The position numbers and the translations under genes are program-made. This document shows, piece after piece, positions 1 through 9,286 of a stretch of 64,000 nt of DNA (position 1 is its first letter; every line of letters starts with the position of its first letter). The DNA is from Phymorhynchus buccinoides (Eukaryota > Mollusca > Gastropoda > Neogastropoda > Raphitomidae): contig CM065710.1 in the NCBI GenBank assembly GCA_017654935.2, positions 30,117,956-30,181,955 of the forward strand. The letters run 5' to 3'. The notes under the pieces were generated by a model. It ran no database searches. It was not told the DNA's origin and was given only the letters and a program-made list of their open reading frames with translations.

Positions 1-79
1 CTTTCTGACTATATCGGCCCATTCTCCTTACCCTTTTAAAAACAAATCTTCTAAATAATCTTTTTCCTTTGAGCTCTCT
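1..79 (+). mobile_element. SINE-like family, subfamily A, internal fragment
   Basis: The window opens inside a copy of the dispersed element whose full copies lie at 21872-22207 (+) and 41358-41690 (-). It starts at the stretch before cccattctcc and stops at tttgagctc, where a partial MCC exon copy begins. The rest of the 3' module is missing. Confidence 0.7.
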
Positions 80-83
80 CTCT

Positions 84-127
84 CATCTAGTGCGGAGCTT
101 CCAGGTCAGCTCCAGCGCCCAGGGGCC
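84..127 (+). pseudogene. Partial duplicate of the MCC exon at 228-503
   Basis: About 42 bases match 252-293 of the downstream coding exon with one or two substitutions, then diverge after the cgcccagg string. The copy has no donor and only part of an exon. It is fused to the end of the SINE-A fragment, so it is a broken exon copy in the intron. Confidence 0.75.
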
Positions 128-227
128 AAAAATATAGTGAGAATTGTCTGAACTTTATACCTTTCTTCATTTCTATTGATGTCATCTTTTTTTTTGTTTT
201 CCCCCCCCCCCCCCCCACCCCCCTCAG

Positions 228-503
228 CTCCCAAGCACACAGGCGGCGGAACATCTAGTGCAGAGCTTCCAGGTCAGCTCCAGCGCCCAGGAGCTGGCCG
301 CGACCTTGAACTCTGCCGACCTGTCGAACTCCGCGGCGGCCTTGGCCGTAGGGGGTGGTGGCGGTGACCTTGGCCTTGGCCTGGACCCTGACCTTGACCC
401 CCGGCTGGTGGAGTACCGCTTGGAGCTGGACCGGGTGCAGAGCCGGGCCGACCACTTGCGGGCCCAGAATGACACGCTGGCCTTGACCCTGACCGAATCC
501 AAG
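228..503 (+). CDS. MCC: MCC (colorectal mutant cancer protein), first coding exon in window
   Basis: This 92-codon exon follows a polypyrimidine/poly-C tract and CAG acceptor and ends at AAG before gtgtgt; both boundaries are phase 0. It encodes a charged segment ending LRAQNDTLALTLTESK, which matches the MCC coiled coil just before its VGKYESNATAL block. Vertebrate MCC is a mostly coiled-coil cytoplasmic and membrane-associated scaffold linked to Wnt/beta-catenin signalling and cell polarity. An inserted Gly/Asp/Leu-rich stretch (GGGGGDLGLGLDPDLDP) looks lineage specific. Roughly the first 300 or more residues must be encoded upstream, by comparison with the vertebrate protein of about 830 residues. 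The exon call is firm because all eight exons join in frame to the stop. Confidence 0.88.
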
Positions 504-522
504 GTGTGTGTGCGTGTGTGTT

Positions 523-596
<74 letters not shown>

Positions 597-597
597 T

Positions 598-691
598 CAC
601 ATCAACTCTGGATGTTACATTTCAGGCCCACGCAGAAAGGCTCAGCTCCTTGGTCGGGAAATACAAGTCGAACGCCACGGCCTTGACCTTG
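598..691 (+). pseudogene. Truncated copy 1 of MCC exon 1345-1525, with acceptor
   Basis: The intron end (atcaactctggatgttac, then TTTCAG) and the first 66 exon bases (626-691) are present and nearly identical to 1345-1410, with one Glu-to-Lys change. It breaks off at ccttgaccttg and runs into acatgtctg and (CT)n. There is no homologous donor, so it cannot splice as the parental exon does. Confidence 0.85.
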
Positions 692-704
692 ACATGTCTG
701 TCTC

Positions 705-799
<95 letters not shown>

Positions 800-834
800 C
801 TCTCTCTCTCTCCCTCTCTCTCTCTCTCCCTCTC

Positions 835-1113
<279 letters not shown>

Positions 1114-1189
1114 ACATGTCTGTCTCTCTCTCTCTCAGTCTCTCACCTTGACATGTCTGTCTCTCTCTCTCTCAGTCTCTCACCTTGAC

Positions 1190-1314
<125 letters not shown>

Positions 1315-1344
1315 ACATCATCAACTCTGGACATTACGTTTCAG

Positions 1345-1525
1345 GCCCACGCAGAGAGGCTCAGCTCCTTGGTCGGGAAGTACGAGTCGAACGCCACGGC
1401 CTTGACCTTGGCCCTGAGCTACGCCGACCAGGCTCTGGAGGCGTGCCAGGCTCTGATTGGTCTGCTGGACTCGGAGATCAGCGTTCTGTTGGCCAACTGT
1501 CGGGCCGCCGGCATCGGTGGATTTG
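1345..1525 (+). CDS. MCC: MCC coding exon (VGKYESNATAL block)
   Basis: The exon starts after TTTCAG and ends at ggatttG before gtcagt, leaving phase 1. It encodes AHAERLSSLVGKYESNATAL followed by the helical block LALSYADQALEACQALIGLL and ends in CRAAGIGGF. This is the most recognisable part of MCC; the vertebrate protein has a closely similar GKYESNATAL segment. Of the three copies of its 5' half nearby, only this one has the complete exon and a donor. Confidence 0.93.
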
Positions 1526-1559
1526 GTCAGTGTAGTGTGCTGTGTTAGGTACTTTATAA

Positions 1560-2249
1560 ACACAGGGGCGTCTCTGTGAAATTCGGGTTGCTCCCACCTT
1601 GAGAGCGCGTTGAAGAGTAGTACAGGTTCAAACTGAGTAGAGTAAACAGGTCTGCATCAGACCTATTTCTCAGACATTGCACTTCTTTGTAAGTATCGAA
1701 ATTACCTCCCTTACAAGACCTCATGATGATTTCTGAGGGGTCTTCTAAGCTGAGGCGTTTTTGGGTGTGTGATCAGGAAGGAAAGGGGGGTGGGGGTGGG
1801 GTTAAATTTTGACCAAATGACCACTTTTTAGTTGGCAATGGGTTTAACGTGTGCTAAGTGCATGGGCACACAGGACCTCGGTTTATCGTCTCATCCTAAA
1901 GACTCCACGTTCAGACCGGTTAAGGCCTAGTGCAAAGTGAGAGGGAAAATCCCCTGTACCCAGGTTCGAACCCGGGTTGACTTGACTCGGGTTTACTTGC
2001 CGTGTTAGCATCATATTTTTCTGACTATAAGGCGCACCTTGTTATAAGCCCACCTGGAGAGCGCGTCGCAGCCAGAGGCGCGCCACCCAATTTCTTTTTT
2101 CTTTTTTTTTTTCTTTTTCTTTTTTTTCTTCTTTTTTTTGGCATGCGATTTTTGTGTGACTGATGAGGGGGAGGGTTGGTAAATTTTGACCAAATGACAA
2201 CTTTTTCATTGCCACTGGGTTTAGCGTATGCTAAGTGCATGGGCACACG

Positions 2250-2280
<31 letters not shown>

Positions 2281-2400
2281 TCCACGTTCAGACCGTAAGG
2301 CCTAGTGCAAAGTGAGAGGAAATATCCCCCTGTACCCAGGTTTGAACTCGGGTTTAGTTGACACGAGGCGAACGCGCTACCACTGTGCCACTCTACACTA
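1560..2400 (-). mobile_element. tRNA-headed SINE copies and associated fragments
   Basis: Two minus-strand SINE fragments occupy about 1844-1995 and 2218-2400. Read on the minus strand, the second starts with an A-box-like tggcacagtggtagcgcg and a B-box-like gagttcaaacc, followed by a tail containing gatgagatgataaaccgagg. A third copy is at 52225-52425. Two pieces of another dispersed module (gaaattcgggttgctcccacc, about 1575-1605; gagcgcgtcgcagcc, about 2055) and a fragment of the 208-bp MITE (1612-1654) fill the rest. Confidence 0.75.
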
Positions 2401-2449
2401 TAAAGGAAATTAAACTCTTTTTTACCCCCACGCCCTTTTTTCCTCACAG

Positions 2450-2645
2450 GCTACGACGCTGTGGTGGACGATCAGGGGGAGGTGACGGCGCTGCTTCAGC
2501 AGTCGCACGGGGCGCGCCGATCGGCGGAGAGCGCGGCGCGCCACCTGCTGCGCCGCCTGGACCGCAGCCACGGCAACCAGAGCCTGATGGGAACCTGTTG
2601 GCCCAGCCCCTGGGAGGACGTGGCGTCCCTGTCCCACACCGCCAG
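2450..2645 (+). CDS. MCC: MCC coding exon (SAESAARHLLRRLD block)
   Basis: The acceptor is CTCACAG and the exon ends at AG before gtacac. It enters in phase 1 and leaves in phase 2. The product includes SAESAARHLLRRLDRS and PWEDVASLSHT, corresponding to the helical region and the Trp-Glu segment that precede the Ser/Thr-rich linker in MCC. Confidence 0.9.
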
Positions 2646-2781
2646 GTACACAGTGACTCAGGGAGGGTTTCATTGTATTCATATTACTCTGACCATTAGG
2701 CGCTTGTGTGTATAAGGCGATTAGGGCAATTTTTCACGAGAACAAATCTGAAAAAATTAAAGCAAAAGGTGCCCTCGTTTA

Positions 2782-3324
2782 TAATAATAAACGGATATTT
2801 ATATAGCGCTTTTTATCGAGCACAAAGCGCTTTACAATCAGTATTGAAACGCTCACACACGCAAAACAGACGCACACGCACGTACGTGCACGCACGAGCG
2901 TGAACGCGTTCTTGCACACAGACATACACACACATACCCACACACATTTCATCAAACACACAGAAAACACATTCTCACTGAAACGCACACAAACTTACTC
3001 AAGCATACACTTGTACAAACACGCGCACTCACATACACAAAGCACTCACGTGTACTCACACTCACAGACACATACTCACACACACTCCTCTCCCCTCCCC
3101 CCCCCCCTCTAGTGAACACAATCTCTCCTGCGCACGCATACACTCATACACATGCAAGCAGATATACCCACACAGAACACACACAACACACTCACACACA
3201 CCTGCTTGGAAGTGCGGCCGTGGGCGCACGCACACTCACATTCGCGCACACGCTCACAAATTACATACATACACATACACACACACAAATTACATACATA
3301 CAAACATACGAACATACATCGCGC

Positions 3325-3357
<33 letters not shown>

Positions 3358-4650
3358 TCGCACAATCACACACACGCACACGTGCACATGGAGATGGGGG
3401 TGTTATTGGAAAGACTGCCGGAACAGATGGGTTTTCAGGTTTGTTTTGAACGATGCTAAAGATTGACTATGTCTGACAGCAGAAGGCAATGAATTCCAGA
3501 TTTTGACTGCTGATGATGTAAAAGCTCTACCACCGTGCCTATTACGTGTAAATTTTGGTATTCGAAAGATCCTATTGTCATTTGCTGAGCGGAGAGATCG
3601 AGATGGAACGTAAATTTCAAGAAGCTCAGAGAGGTATTGTGGTGCTGTTCCTGATATGATCTGATAGCAGAGACAGGCAGCTTTGTAGTTTATTCTTTGT
3701 TGAACGGGTAGCCAATGTAACTCTTTAAGTAGAGGTGATGTGTGTTGAAGACGCTTGGCTTTGAAGACCATTCTAGCAGCAGAGTTTTGAAGTTGTTGTA
3801 AGGGTTTGAGAAGCGCCTGTGGGCAACCAAGTAGAAGGGAGTTGCAGTAATCTAATCTAGACAAAATGTATGAACTGACTAGCGTTTTGGTTGCCTCGGT
3901 CGTGAGAAAGGGGCGTATAGAGCTGATTCGCCTGAGTTCGATGTATGCAGCCTGGCAGATCTTAGTGATATGATGTTGCATGGAAAGGTCTTCATCCAAG
4001 AAAGCACCAAGGTTGCGAATATGTTCAGAAAAATGGATGTTGGAATCTCCAAGGGCAATGGTGGAGGGCAGAGAGCTAGAGTCAACAGATGGGGGAAGCA
4101 CTCTAAGTGCTTCAGTCTTGTCATCGTTTAGCTTAAGTTTATTGTTTGACATCCATGTTTTCACTTCAGTGACACAGTCTTGAAGAGTGTGAATAAGCTG
4201 GTCGTGAGCTAGCGGTGAAGCATGATGATTGAGTTGAGTATCATCGGCATACATTTCATGACGGACAGAGTGTTTCGCTATGAGGGGGGTCAATGGGGTG
4301 GTATACAGAATGAACAAAATTGGTCCTAACACGGAGCCTTGTGGGACGCCAAAATCAAGAACTGACTCAGAAGATTTGTTTTCATTTACTACAACTATTT
4401 GTTTTCTTTCATGAAGATAGGAATGAAACCATTGAGGACATTTCCAGTGATTCCAAAATTTTGTTCGAGACAAGAAATAAGCATGTCATGATCGATTGTA
4501 TCGAAGGCAGCCGAAAGATCAAGGAGTAGGAGAACCGAAACTTTGTCTTCGTCTAGAGAGAGAAGTAAATCGTTCAGAATTCGCAACAGGACTGTCTCTG
4601 TGCTGTGCCCTGGCCTATAGGCTGACTGATGGGGACTGAGAAGATTGTGG
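2782..4650 (-). mobile_element. 5'-truncated CR1/L2-like LINE with broken reverse transcriptase
   Basis: Reading down from about 4650, the minus strand encodes RT fragments: HQSAYRPGHSTETVLL, then DLSAAFDTIDH, then a frame change near 4440-4470, then [14 protein letters not shown] and MYADDTQL (the catalytic YxDD motif). The C-terminal domain ends [18 protein letters not shown] at 3403. A 3' UTR rich in (GT)n follows, with a short hairpin tail of paired agcgc words and an AT-rich end near 2782. The endonuclease and 5' part are absent and the frame is broken, so this is a dead copy. The clade is inferred from the C-terminal signature. Confidence 0.88.
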
Positions 4651-5327
4651 GTACCTCACAAAAGAAAGTCAAACTTTGAAGCCTGTACACGTCCTGTAAA
4701 CGCTTGCCGACCGCCGTTACTGCTGTCATAAACGAGAGTATGCTCCCCTTTCAAATCACAGACCTTCCATTTGTGCCACTTCCTGTTGTTGTGTTTGGAC
4801 TTTTCTTCGCGAAAACTGGTAGAATTATGGCATTTTAAGCTCTACAACGATGCTTTTTACACCCAATGAAGGGTTATGGCATCTGTTGGACGGTATCTCG
4901 GACGTTAGTAGGGATTTTGAAGCATTTTTACGTGAGTATTCGTCGTATCGGTGACTCGTGACCACTTTCGATGTCTAGACTGTACTCCGCTGAAGAAAAA
5001 TAATCGGCCGCACGTTGGATTAGTGTTTTTTTCTTTCAAAATTACTTTTTTGTTTGTTTCAGAAATTACAAATTTGCAAAATAGGGGTAAACAGGTCTGT
5101 TAGGGGCGCGTTTAGTTGAGTCGGGCAGCTTCAGAGCCGCAGGAAAGCCGTGGATTGGTTATTTAGTAGGTCAGGATCGCCGACTCTGCTCGGAAGAGGT
5201 AGAATTTTGGCACTTTCGAATGGTTGAATTGAAGCAACCGCAGTCGTGATAGGTCTTTTGAAAGTTTGTGAATTTTGATATAAATAATCTGTACGAACCG
5301 TGAAGTCAGTTATCCTATAACCTAAAC
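4651..5327. other. Unassigned intronic sequence
   Basis: I see no gene, known repeat or tandem structure here. The segment lies between the LINE break and the SINE-A copy, inside the MCC intron. Confidence 0.4.
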
Positions 5328-5648
5328 CCTTCTTCTTCTCCTGCATTCCCAGGCCATATGGCCATAATGGGTAAGGTACATATGTGGCCGGTTTTCAGTT
5401 TTCACTGGTCTCCCCGCTGCGTACAGCCGACACATTCCGATTTCGGAGGAGCTCAAAGGAGAATAATTATCTGGAAGATTTTTTTTTTTTAAAAGGCAGG
5501 AGGAGAATGGACCAATAAGTCAGAAAGCAAAGGGGAAAGGCAGAGTCAAAGAGAGTGGCAGATTAGAGGAAGTTACAAGCACAGAACTTCCAGAAGGTGG
5601 GGGAAACAGTTTTTAATGAAAGACCCCTCCGATATCCCTGCGGGGTGA
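5328..5648 (-). mobile_element. SINE-like family, subfamily A, near full length
   Basis: Read on the minus strand it runs from the ggggtctttc region through the common body (ccaccttctggaagttctg, tttgactctgcc, cattctcctgcc) to the A-type 3' module (tcggctgtacgcagcgggga, then ggccatatggcc) and a short GAA-rich tail. Sequence from 5649 to 5934 is not assigned, apart from gagactcgtggagg, which also follows the copy at 32868-33190. Confidence 0.8.
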
Positions 5649-5934
5649 GACTCGTGGAGGGGGGGGGGCGGGGGTCGTCCAGCTCCCTCCCCGTATTGAG
5701 GCACGAGGCATCCACCCACTGCCCCAGTCCTATTGGCTACTGCAACAACCACCTTTTGCTAGAGTGAATGCCCTTGGTAGATGGTTGAGCACTGACCAAG
5801 CAAGGGAATAACTCTTTCCAATAACCCTATTTGAGGCCACTTAATGGCTGGCTTTTGCAAGAGTGAATGCCCTTTTGGATACTGATCAACAGGGGCTTAG
5901 CTCTTGCCGTCAAGGGCGTTGATAACCCTAGTTC

Positions 5935-6243
5935 TGCTAAATCTTTCCAGTCTTTCAAAACCGCTCTTAAAACTCACCTCTTCCGGCAATACCTCTGATT
6001 TCTTCCTTGTCCTGTTTCCTGCCTTAAAATGATGCCCCCCACATTGTGGGTGGGTGGGTGTGCGTGCGTGCGTATGTGGGTGTGGGCGTGTGCATGTTGT
6101 GGCTGTGTGAATGTTTGTGATAGTTGATATTGTAGTAGCTTATTTATGATTTATGTATTTATTTAAACAATTGTGAAGCGCCGTGAGCTCAAGAGAGAAA
6201 GGGCGCTCTATAAATGTTATTTATTATTATTATTATTATTATT
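5935..6243 (+). mobile_element. 3' end of a CR1/L2-like LINE
   Basis: The plus strand encodes the RT C-terminus [19 protein letters not shown] followed by a stop at about 5998. A GT-rich 3' UTR, the hairpin tail (gaagcgccgtgagctc paired with gggcgctctataaa) and (ATT)n follow. It is the same architecture as the copy at 2782-4650, cut to the last 300 bases. It ends 50 bases before an MCC acceptor. Confidence 0.85.
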
Positions 6244-6290
6244 TGCAGTGGCCAATAACCTGGACAATTATGATATTCTGTCTTCCCCAG

Positions 6291-6558
6291 CACGAGCTCC
6301 ACAGACAGCGGAGGCGGGAGCGAGGGGGAGTTTGGGCGACTGGAGGAACAGCGGCTGAGGGACTACGTCTTGCAGCTGCGCTCCTCGCGCTCCCAGGTGC
6401 GCGCCACGGCCGTGGAAATGGAGCCCCTGCACCTCGACCCCTTGACCTTCGGGTGGGGGAGCACTAGTGGTGAGCTAGGTCAAGGTGGTCGTCACCCGGA
6501 CGCGTCCCGCCTGGACCTGGAGAATGCTGTGCTCATGCAGGAGCTTATGGCTATGAAG
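6291..6558 (+). CDS. MCC: MCC coding exon (RLDLENAVLMQELMAMK)
   Basis: The exon follows TCCCCAG and ends at AAG before gtgcgt. It completes a split Ser codon and leaves phase 0. It encodes a Ser/Gly/Glu linker, then EEQRLRDYVLQLRSSRSQVR and EMEPLHLDPLTF, and finally RLDLENAVLMQELMAMK, which is nearly invariant in MCC proteins. A roughly 18-residue insert (GWGSTSGELGQGGRHPDA) precedes it. A poly-G run of about 50 bases lies shortly after the donor (6600-6651). Confidence 0.94.
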
Positions 6559-6599
6559 GTGCGTAGTTGTTGGGGGTTGGGGGGAGGGGAAGAGGGAAT

Positions 6600-6653
<54 letters not shown>

Positions 6654-6669
6654 GGAGGATGGTTGTCTT

Positions 6670-6760
6670 ATCTTTTCCAATAATAGTAATAATAATAAAA
6701 AGCATTTATCATGCTTAATCTTAAAACAAAGCCCTAAGCACTTGCAAAATAAGTTAACAT
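6670..6760 (-). mobile_element. Short LINE/SINE 3' tail
   Basis: An (AAT)n stretch is joined to a short unit with cttaatcttaaaacaaagcc and ccctaagcac. The same tail recurs at about 8565-8650 and 10565-10655, always with (AAT)n on the left, as expected for minus-strand 3' ends. Confidence 0.55.
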
Positions 6761-6786
6761 AAATGGAGAGTATCAAGCAACATAAC

Positions 6787-7033
6787 TTAACCCTTTTCGC
6801 CGCCAGGCATTTTTCAGCAAAAAAATTCCATTAAACTTATCCGGGCAGAGAAAAGAATCTGTTGGTAATATTGGGTATTCTTCTGTGACATATTTAAAGT
6901 AAGGCTTATCCTTACCTCCCAAAATTAAGAGAATAGGGTCTTTGGATAACAGACCCTGATTTGATGCCTTTTAGTGACATGGGTGTTAAACCATTGTGGT
7001 GCAAAAATGCGACGTTGGCAGTGAAAGGGTTAA
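6787..7033. mobile_element. piggyBac-like MITE (247 bp), TTAA ends
   Basis: The element is bounded by TTAA and has imperfect terminal inverted repeats ttaacccttttcgccgcca and tggcagtgaaagggttaa. Near-identical-length copies are at 39145-39393 and 54013-54260, with a truncated one at 29210-29408. TTAA target sites and a CCCTTT-type terminus are hallmarks of the piggyBac superfamily. No transposase is encoded. Confidence 0.85.
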
Positions 7034-7141
7034 ATAAATCACAAATAAAACATCCATTGGGGGAAAAAAGGGGAGAACAAAAAAATGAAGTCTGTAATGA
7101 CCCATGGCTTTTGCCTGTGTTTGCTCTGCTTTGCCGTTCAG

Positions 7142-7300
7142 GAGGAGAGGGCCGAACTGAAGGCGGCCCACTACCTCCTGGAGAAGGAGTCACGGGCCCA
7201 GGAGCTGCGCCTATCGGCCCACCAGTCCACGGAGACGGCCTACCGCGTCACCATCCGACACCTGCGCTCCGAGCTGCAGCAGCACACCGGGGGCCAGCAG
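7142..7300 (+). CDS. MCC: MCC coding exon (EERAELKAAHYLLEKE)
   Basis: The exon follows CGTTCAG and ends at CAG before gtgggg; it is phase 0 to phase 0 and 53 codons long. It encodes a coiled coil starting EERAELKAAHYLLEKESRAQ and ending IRHLRSELQQHTGGQQ, matching MCC immediately after the LQELMAMK segment. Its donor sits at the first unit of the 33-bp minisatellite that fills the next intron. Confidence 0.92.
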
Positions 7301-8175
7301 GTGGGGTCTTTAAATTCTGTGAGAACTGGGCAGGGTGGGTCTTTAAATTAAACTGGATAGGGTGGGTCTTTAAATAAAACTGGATAGGGTGGGTCTTTAA
7401 ATTCTGTGAGAACTGGACAGAGTGGTTCTTTAAATTATGTGAGAACTGGACAGGGTGGGTCTTTAAATTCTGTGAGAACTGGACAGGGTGGGTTTCTAAA
7501 TTCTGTGAGAACTGGACAGGGTGGGTCTTTAAATTCTGCGAGAACTGGACAGGGTGGGTCTTTAAATTCTGTGAGAACTGGACAGGGTGGGTCTTTAAAT
7601 TCTGTCAGAACTGGACAGGGTGGGTCTTTAAATTCTGTCAGAACTGGACAGGGTGGGTCTTTAAATTGTGTGAGAACTGGACAGGGTGGGTCTTTAAATT
7701 CTGTGAGAACTGGACAGGGTGGGTCTTTAAATTGTGTGAGAACTGGACAGGGTGGGTCTTTAAATTCTGTGAGAACTGGACAGGGTGGGTCTTTAAATTC
7801 TGTGAGAACTGGACAGGGTGGGTCTTTAAATTCTGTGAGAACTGGACAGGGTGGGTCTTTAAATTCTGTCAGAACTGGACAGGGTGGGTCTTTAAATTGT
7901 GTGAGAACTGGACAGGGTGGGTCTTTAAATTGTGTGAGAACTGGACAGGGTGGGTCTTTAAATTCTGTGAGAACTGGACAGGGTGGGTCTTTAAATTCTG
8001 TGAGAACTGGACAGGGTGGGTCTTTAAATTCTGTGAGAACTGGACAGGGTGGGTCTTTAAATTCTGTCAGAACTGGACAGGGTGGGTCTTTAAATTCTGT
8101 CAGAACTGGACAGGGTGGGTCTTTAAATTCTGTCAGAACTGGACAGGGTGGGTCTTTAAATTCTGTGAGAACTGA
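7301..8175 (+). repeat. 33-bp minisatellite, about 26 units, starting at a splice donor
   Basis: The unit reads gggtctttaaattctgtgag followed by aactggacaggt, 33 bases. The first units after the exon are shorter or degenerate (taaattaaactggatag); the rest are nearly identical, differing mainly at ctgtgag/ctgtcag/gtgtgag. Because 33 is divisible by three and no unit contains a stop, long open frames (11-residue repeats) run through it, but they are not coding. Every unit contains an aggGTGGGT word resembling the parental donor cagGTGGGG. Confidence 0.97.
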
Positions 8176-8285
8176 GGCTTATGCATTACTTTTTTTCAGA
8201 TTTTTTTTAAAAGTAGGGGGCGCTGCTTATATTACGAAGCGGTTTGTAGTCCGTGAATTACGGTAATCCCAATCTCGTGTTTCAG

Positions 8286-8509
8286 GAAGCGGACAGCGGC
8301 GACCTCCCCCCGCCGGTCAGCGTGTACGACCTGACGTCCCACGACCCCGCCGACCTTGCCCGCGACCTTGCCGCGGCCTTGACCCGGGAGCGCGGGTTGA
8401 AAGGTCGCGTGCAGGAGCTGGTGACCACCCTGGAGAAGATCTCGCGCAACTCCGAGGTGCGCCACAAGCAGTCCGCCGAGTTCGTCAACGATTTGAAAAG
8501 AGCCAACAG
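8286..8509 (+). CDS. MCC: MCC coding exon (RVQELVTTLEKI...EFVNDLKRAN)
   Basis: The acceptor is GTTTCAG and the exon ends at AG before gtgcag; it is phase 0 in and phase 2 out. It encodes an Asp/Pro-rich segment, then RERGLKGRVQELVTTLEKIS and HKQSAEFVNDLKRAN, one of the best conserved MCC coiled-coil blocks. The 3' part of this exon with its donor is duplicated three more times downstream. Confidence 0.94.
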
Positions 8510-8564
8510 GTGCAGTGTTCATTTTGCCAGATGGTACTGTGTTTCTTCAGTAAAAGCCAGAAGG

Positions 8565-8660
8565 TACTATATTTAATAATAATAAGAAGAAGAATGAATA
8601 CTTAGGGCGCTTAATCTTAACAAAAGCCCTAAGTGCTCACAATCAATAATTTCTATAATA
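8565..8660 (-). mobile_element. Short LINE/SINE 3' tail
   Basis: This copy has (AAT)n/(AAG)n, then gggcgcttaatcttaac and aaagccctaagtgctcac. It is the same tail family as 6670-6760 and 10565-10655. Confidence 0.5.
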
Positions 8661-8688
8661 AAAGCCAGAAGGTACTATCTTTCTTCAG

Positions 8689-8751
8689 TTAAAGTAACAA
8701 CTCTGAGGTGCGCCACAAACAGTCCGCCAACGATTTGAAAAGAGCCAACAG
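8689..8751 (+). pseudogene. Exon copy with in-frame stop (possible poison exon)
   Basis: A TTCTTCAG acceptor, 63 exon-like bases and an AACAG/gtacag donor reproduce the end of exon 8286-8509, with a 9-base deletion (the codons for Glu-Phe-Val are missing). Spliced in phase 2, the second codon is TAA. Inclusion would therefore truncate the protein. Confidence 0.75.
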
Positions 8752-8774
8752 GTACAGTGTTTATTTTGCCAGAT

Positions 8775-9136
8775 GGTACTATGTTTCTTCAGTAAAAGCC
8801 AGAACGTACTATCTTTCTTCAGTAAAAGCCAGAAGGTACTATCTTTCTTCAGTAAAAGCCAGAAGGTACTATCTTTCTTCAGTAAAAGCGAGCAGGTACT
8901 GTCTTCAGTAAAAGCCAGAAGGTACTATCTTTCTTCAGTAAAAGCCAGAAGGTACTATCTTTCTTCAGTAAAAGTGAGCAGGTACTGTCTTCAGTAAAAG
9001 CCAGAAGGTACTATGTTTCTTCAGTAAAAGCGAGGAGGTACTGTCTTCAGTAAAAGCCAGAGGGTACTATGTTTCTTCAGTAAAAGCCAGAAGGTACTAT
9101 CTTCAGTAAAAGCCAGAAGGTACTCTCTTTCTTCAG
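8775..9136 (+). repeat. About 30-bp minisatellite derived from exon/intron boundary
   Basis: Units of about 30 bases (cttcagtaaaagccagaagg then tactatcttt), some shortened, are repeated about ten times. The seed is visible in the intron after the real exon, at 8521-8570. Each unit contains a CTTCAG acceptor-like word and an AGAAG/GTACTA donor-like word only 13 bases apart. Confidence 0.9.
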
Positions 9137-9208
9137 TAAAAGTAACAGCTCTGAGGTGTGCCACAAACAGTCCGCCGAGTTCGTCAACGATTTGAAAAGA
9201 GCCAACAG
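9137..9208 (+). CDS. MCC: Candidate in-frame MCC cassette exon (duplicated exon end)
   Basis: This 72-base segment has a good pyrimidine tract and TTCTTCAG acceptor and a donor AACAG/gtgcgg like that of exon 8286-8509. It is symmetric, phase 2 to phase 2, and completely open when read after that exon. It would add 24 residues, SKSNSSEVCHKQSAEFVNDL plus KRAN, repeating the conserved block. Twenty-four residues is not a multiple of seven, so inclusion would shift the coiled-coil heptad register. Whether it is ever spliced in cannot be told from DNA. It could equally be a neutral exon copy, as its three sibling copies are broken. Confidence 0.45.
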
Positions 9209-9249
9209 GTGCGGTGTTCATTTTGCCTGATGGTACTGTGTTTCTTCAG

Positions 9250-9286
9250 TAAAAGTAACAACTCCGAGGTGCGCCACAAACAGTAG
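9250..9286 (+). pseudogene. Truncated exon copy ending in stop
   Basis: After CTTCAG the sequence taaaagtaacaactccgagg and the next bases copy the exon as far as the HKQ codons, then TAG. There is no donor. This is the last unit of the roughly 112-bp tandem series. Confidence 0.75.

Noticed and set aside
7301..8175. CRISPR-like array
   Set aside because: Units are contiguous with no unique spacers, in a spliced eukaryotic gene; it is a minisatellite.
7406..8266. 286-residue open frame of 11-residue repeats (TGQGGSLNSVR)
   Set aside because: It is the intronic 33-bp minisatellite, open in more than one frame because the unit has no stop and is divisible by three. It lacks a start context and similarity to MCC.
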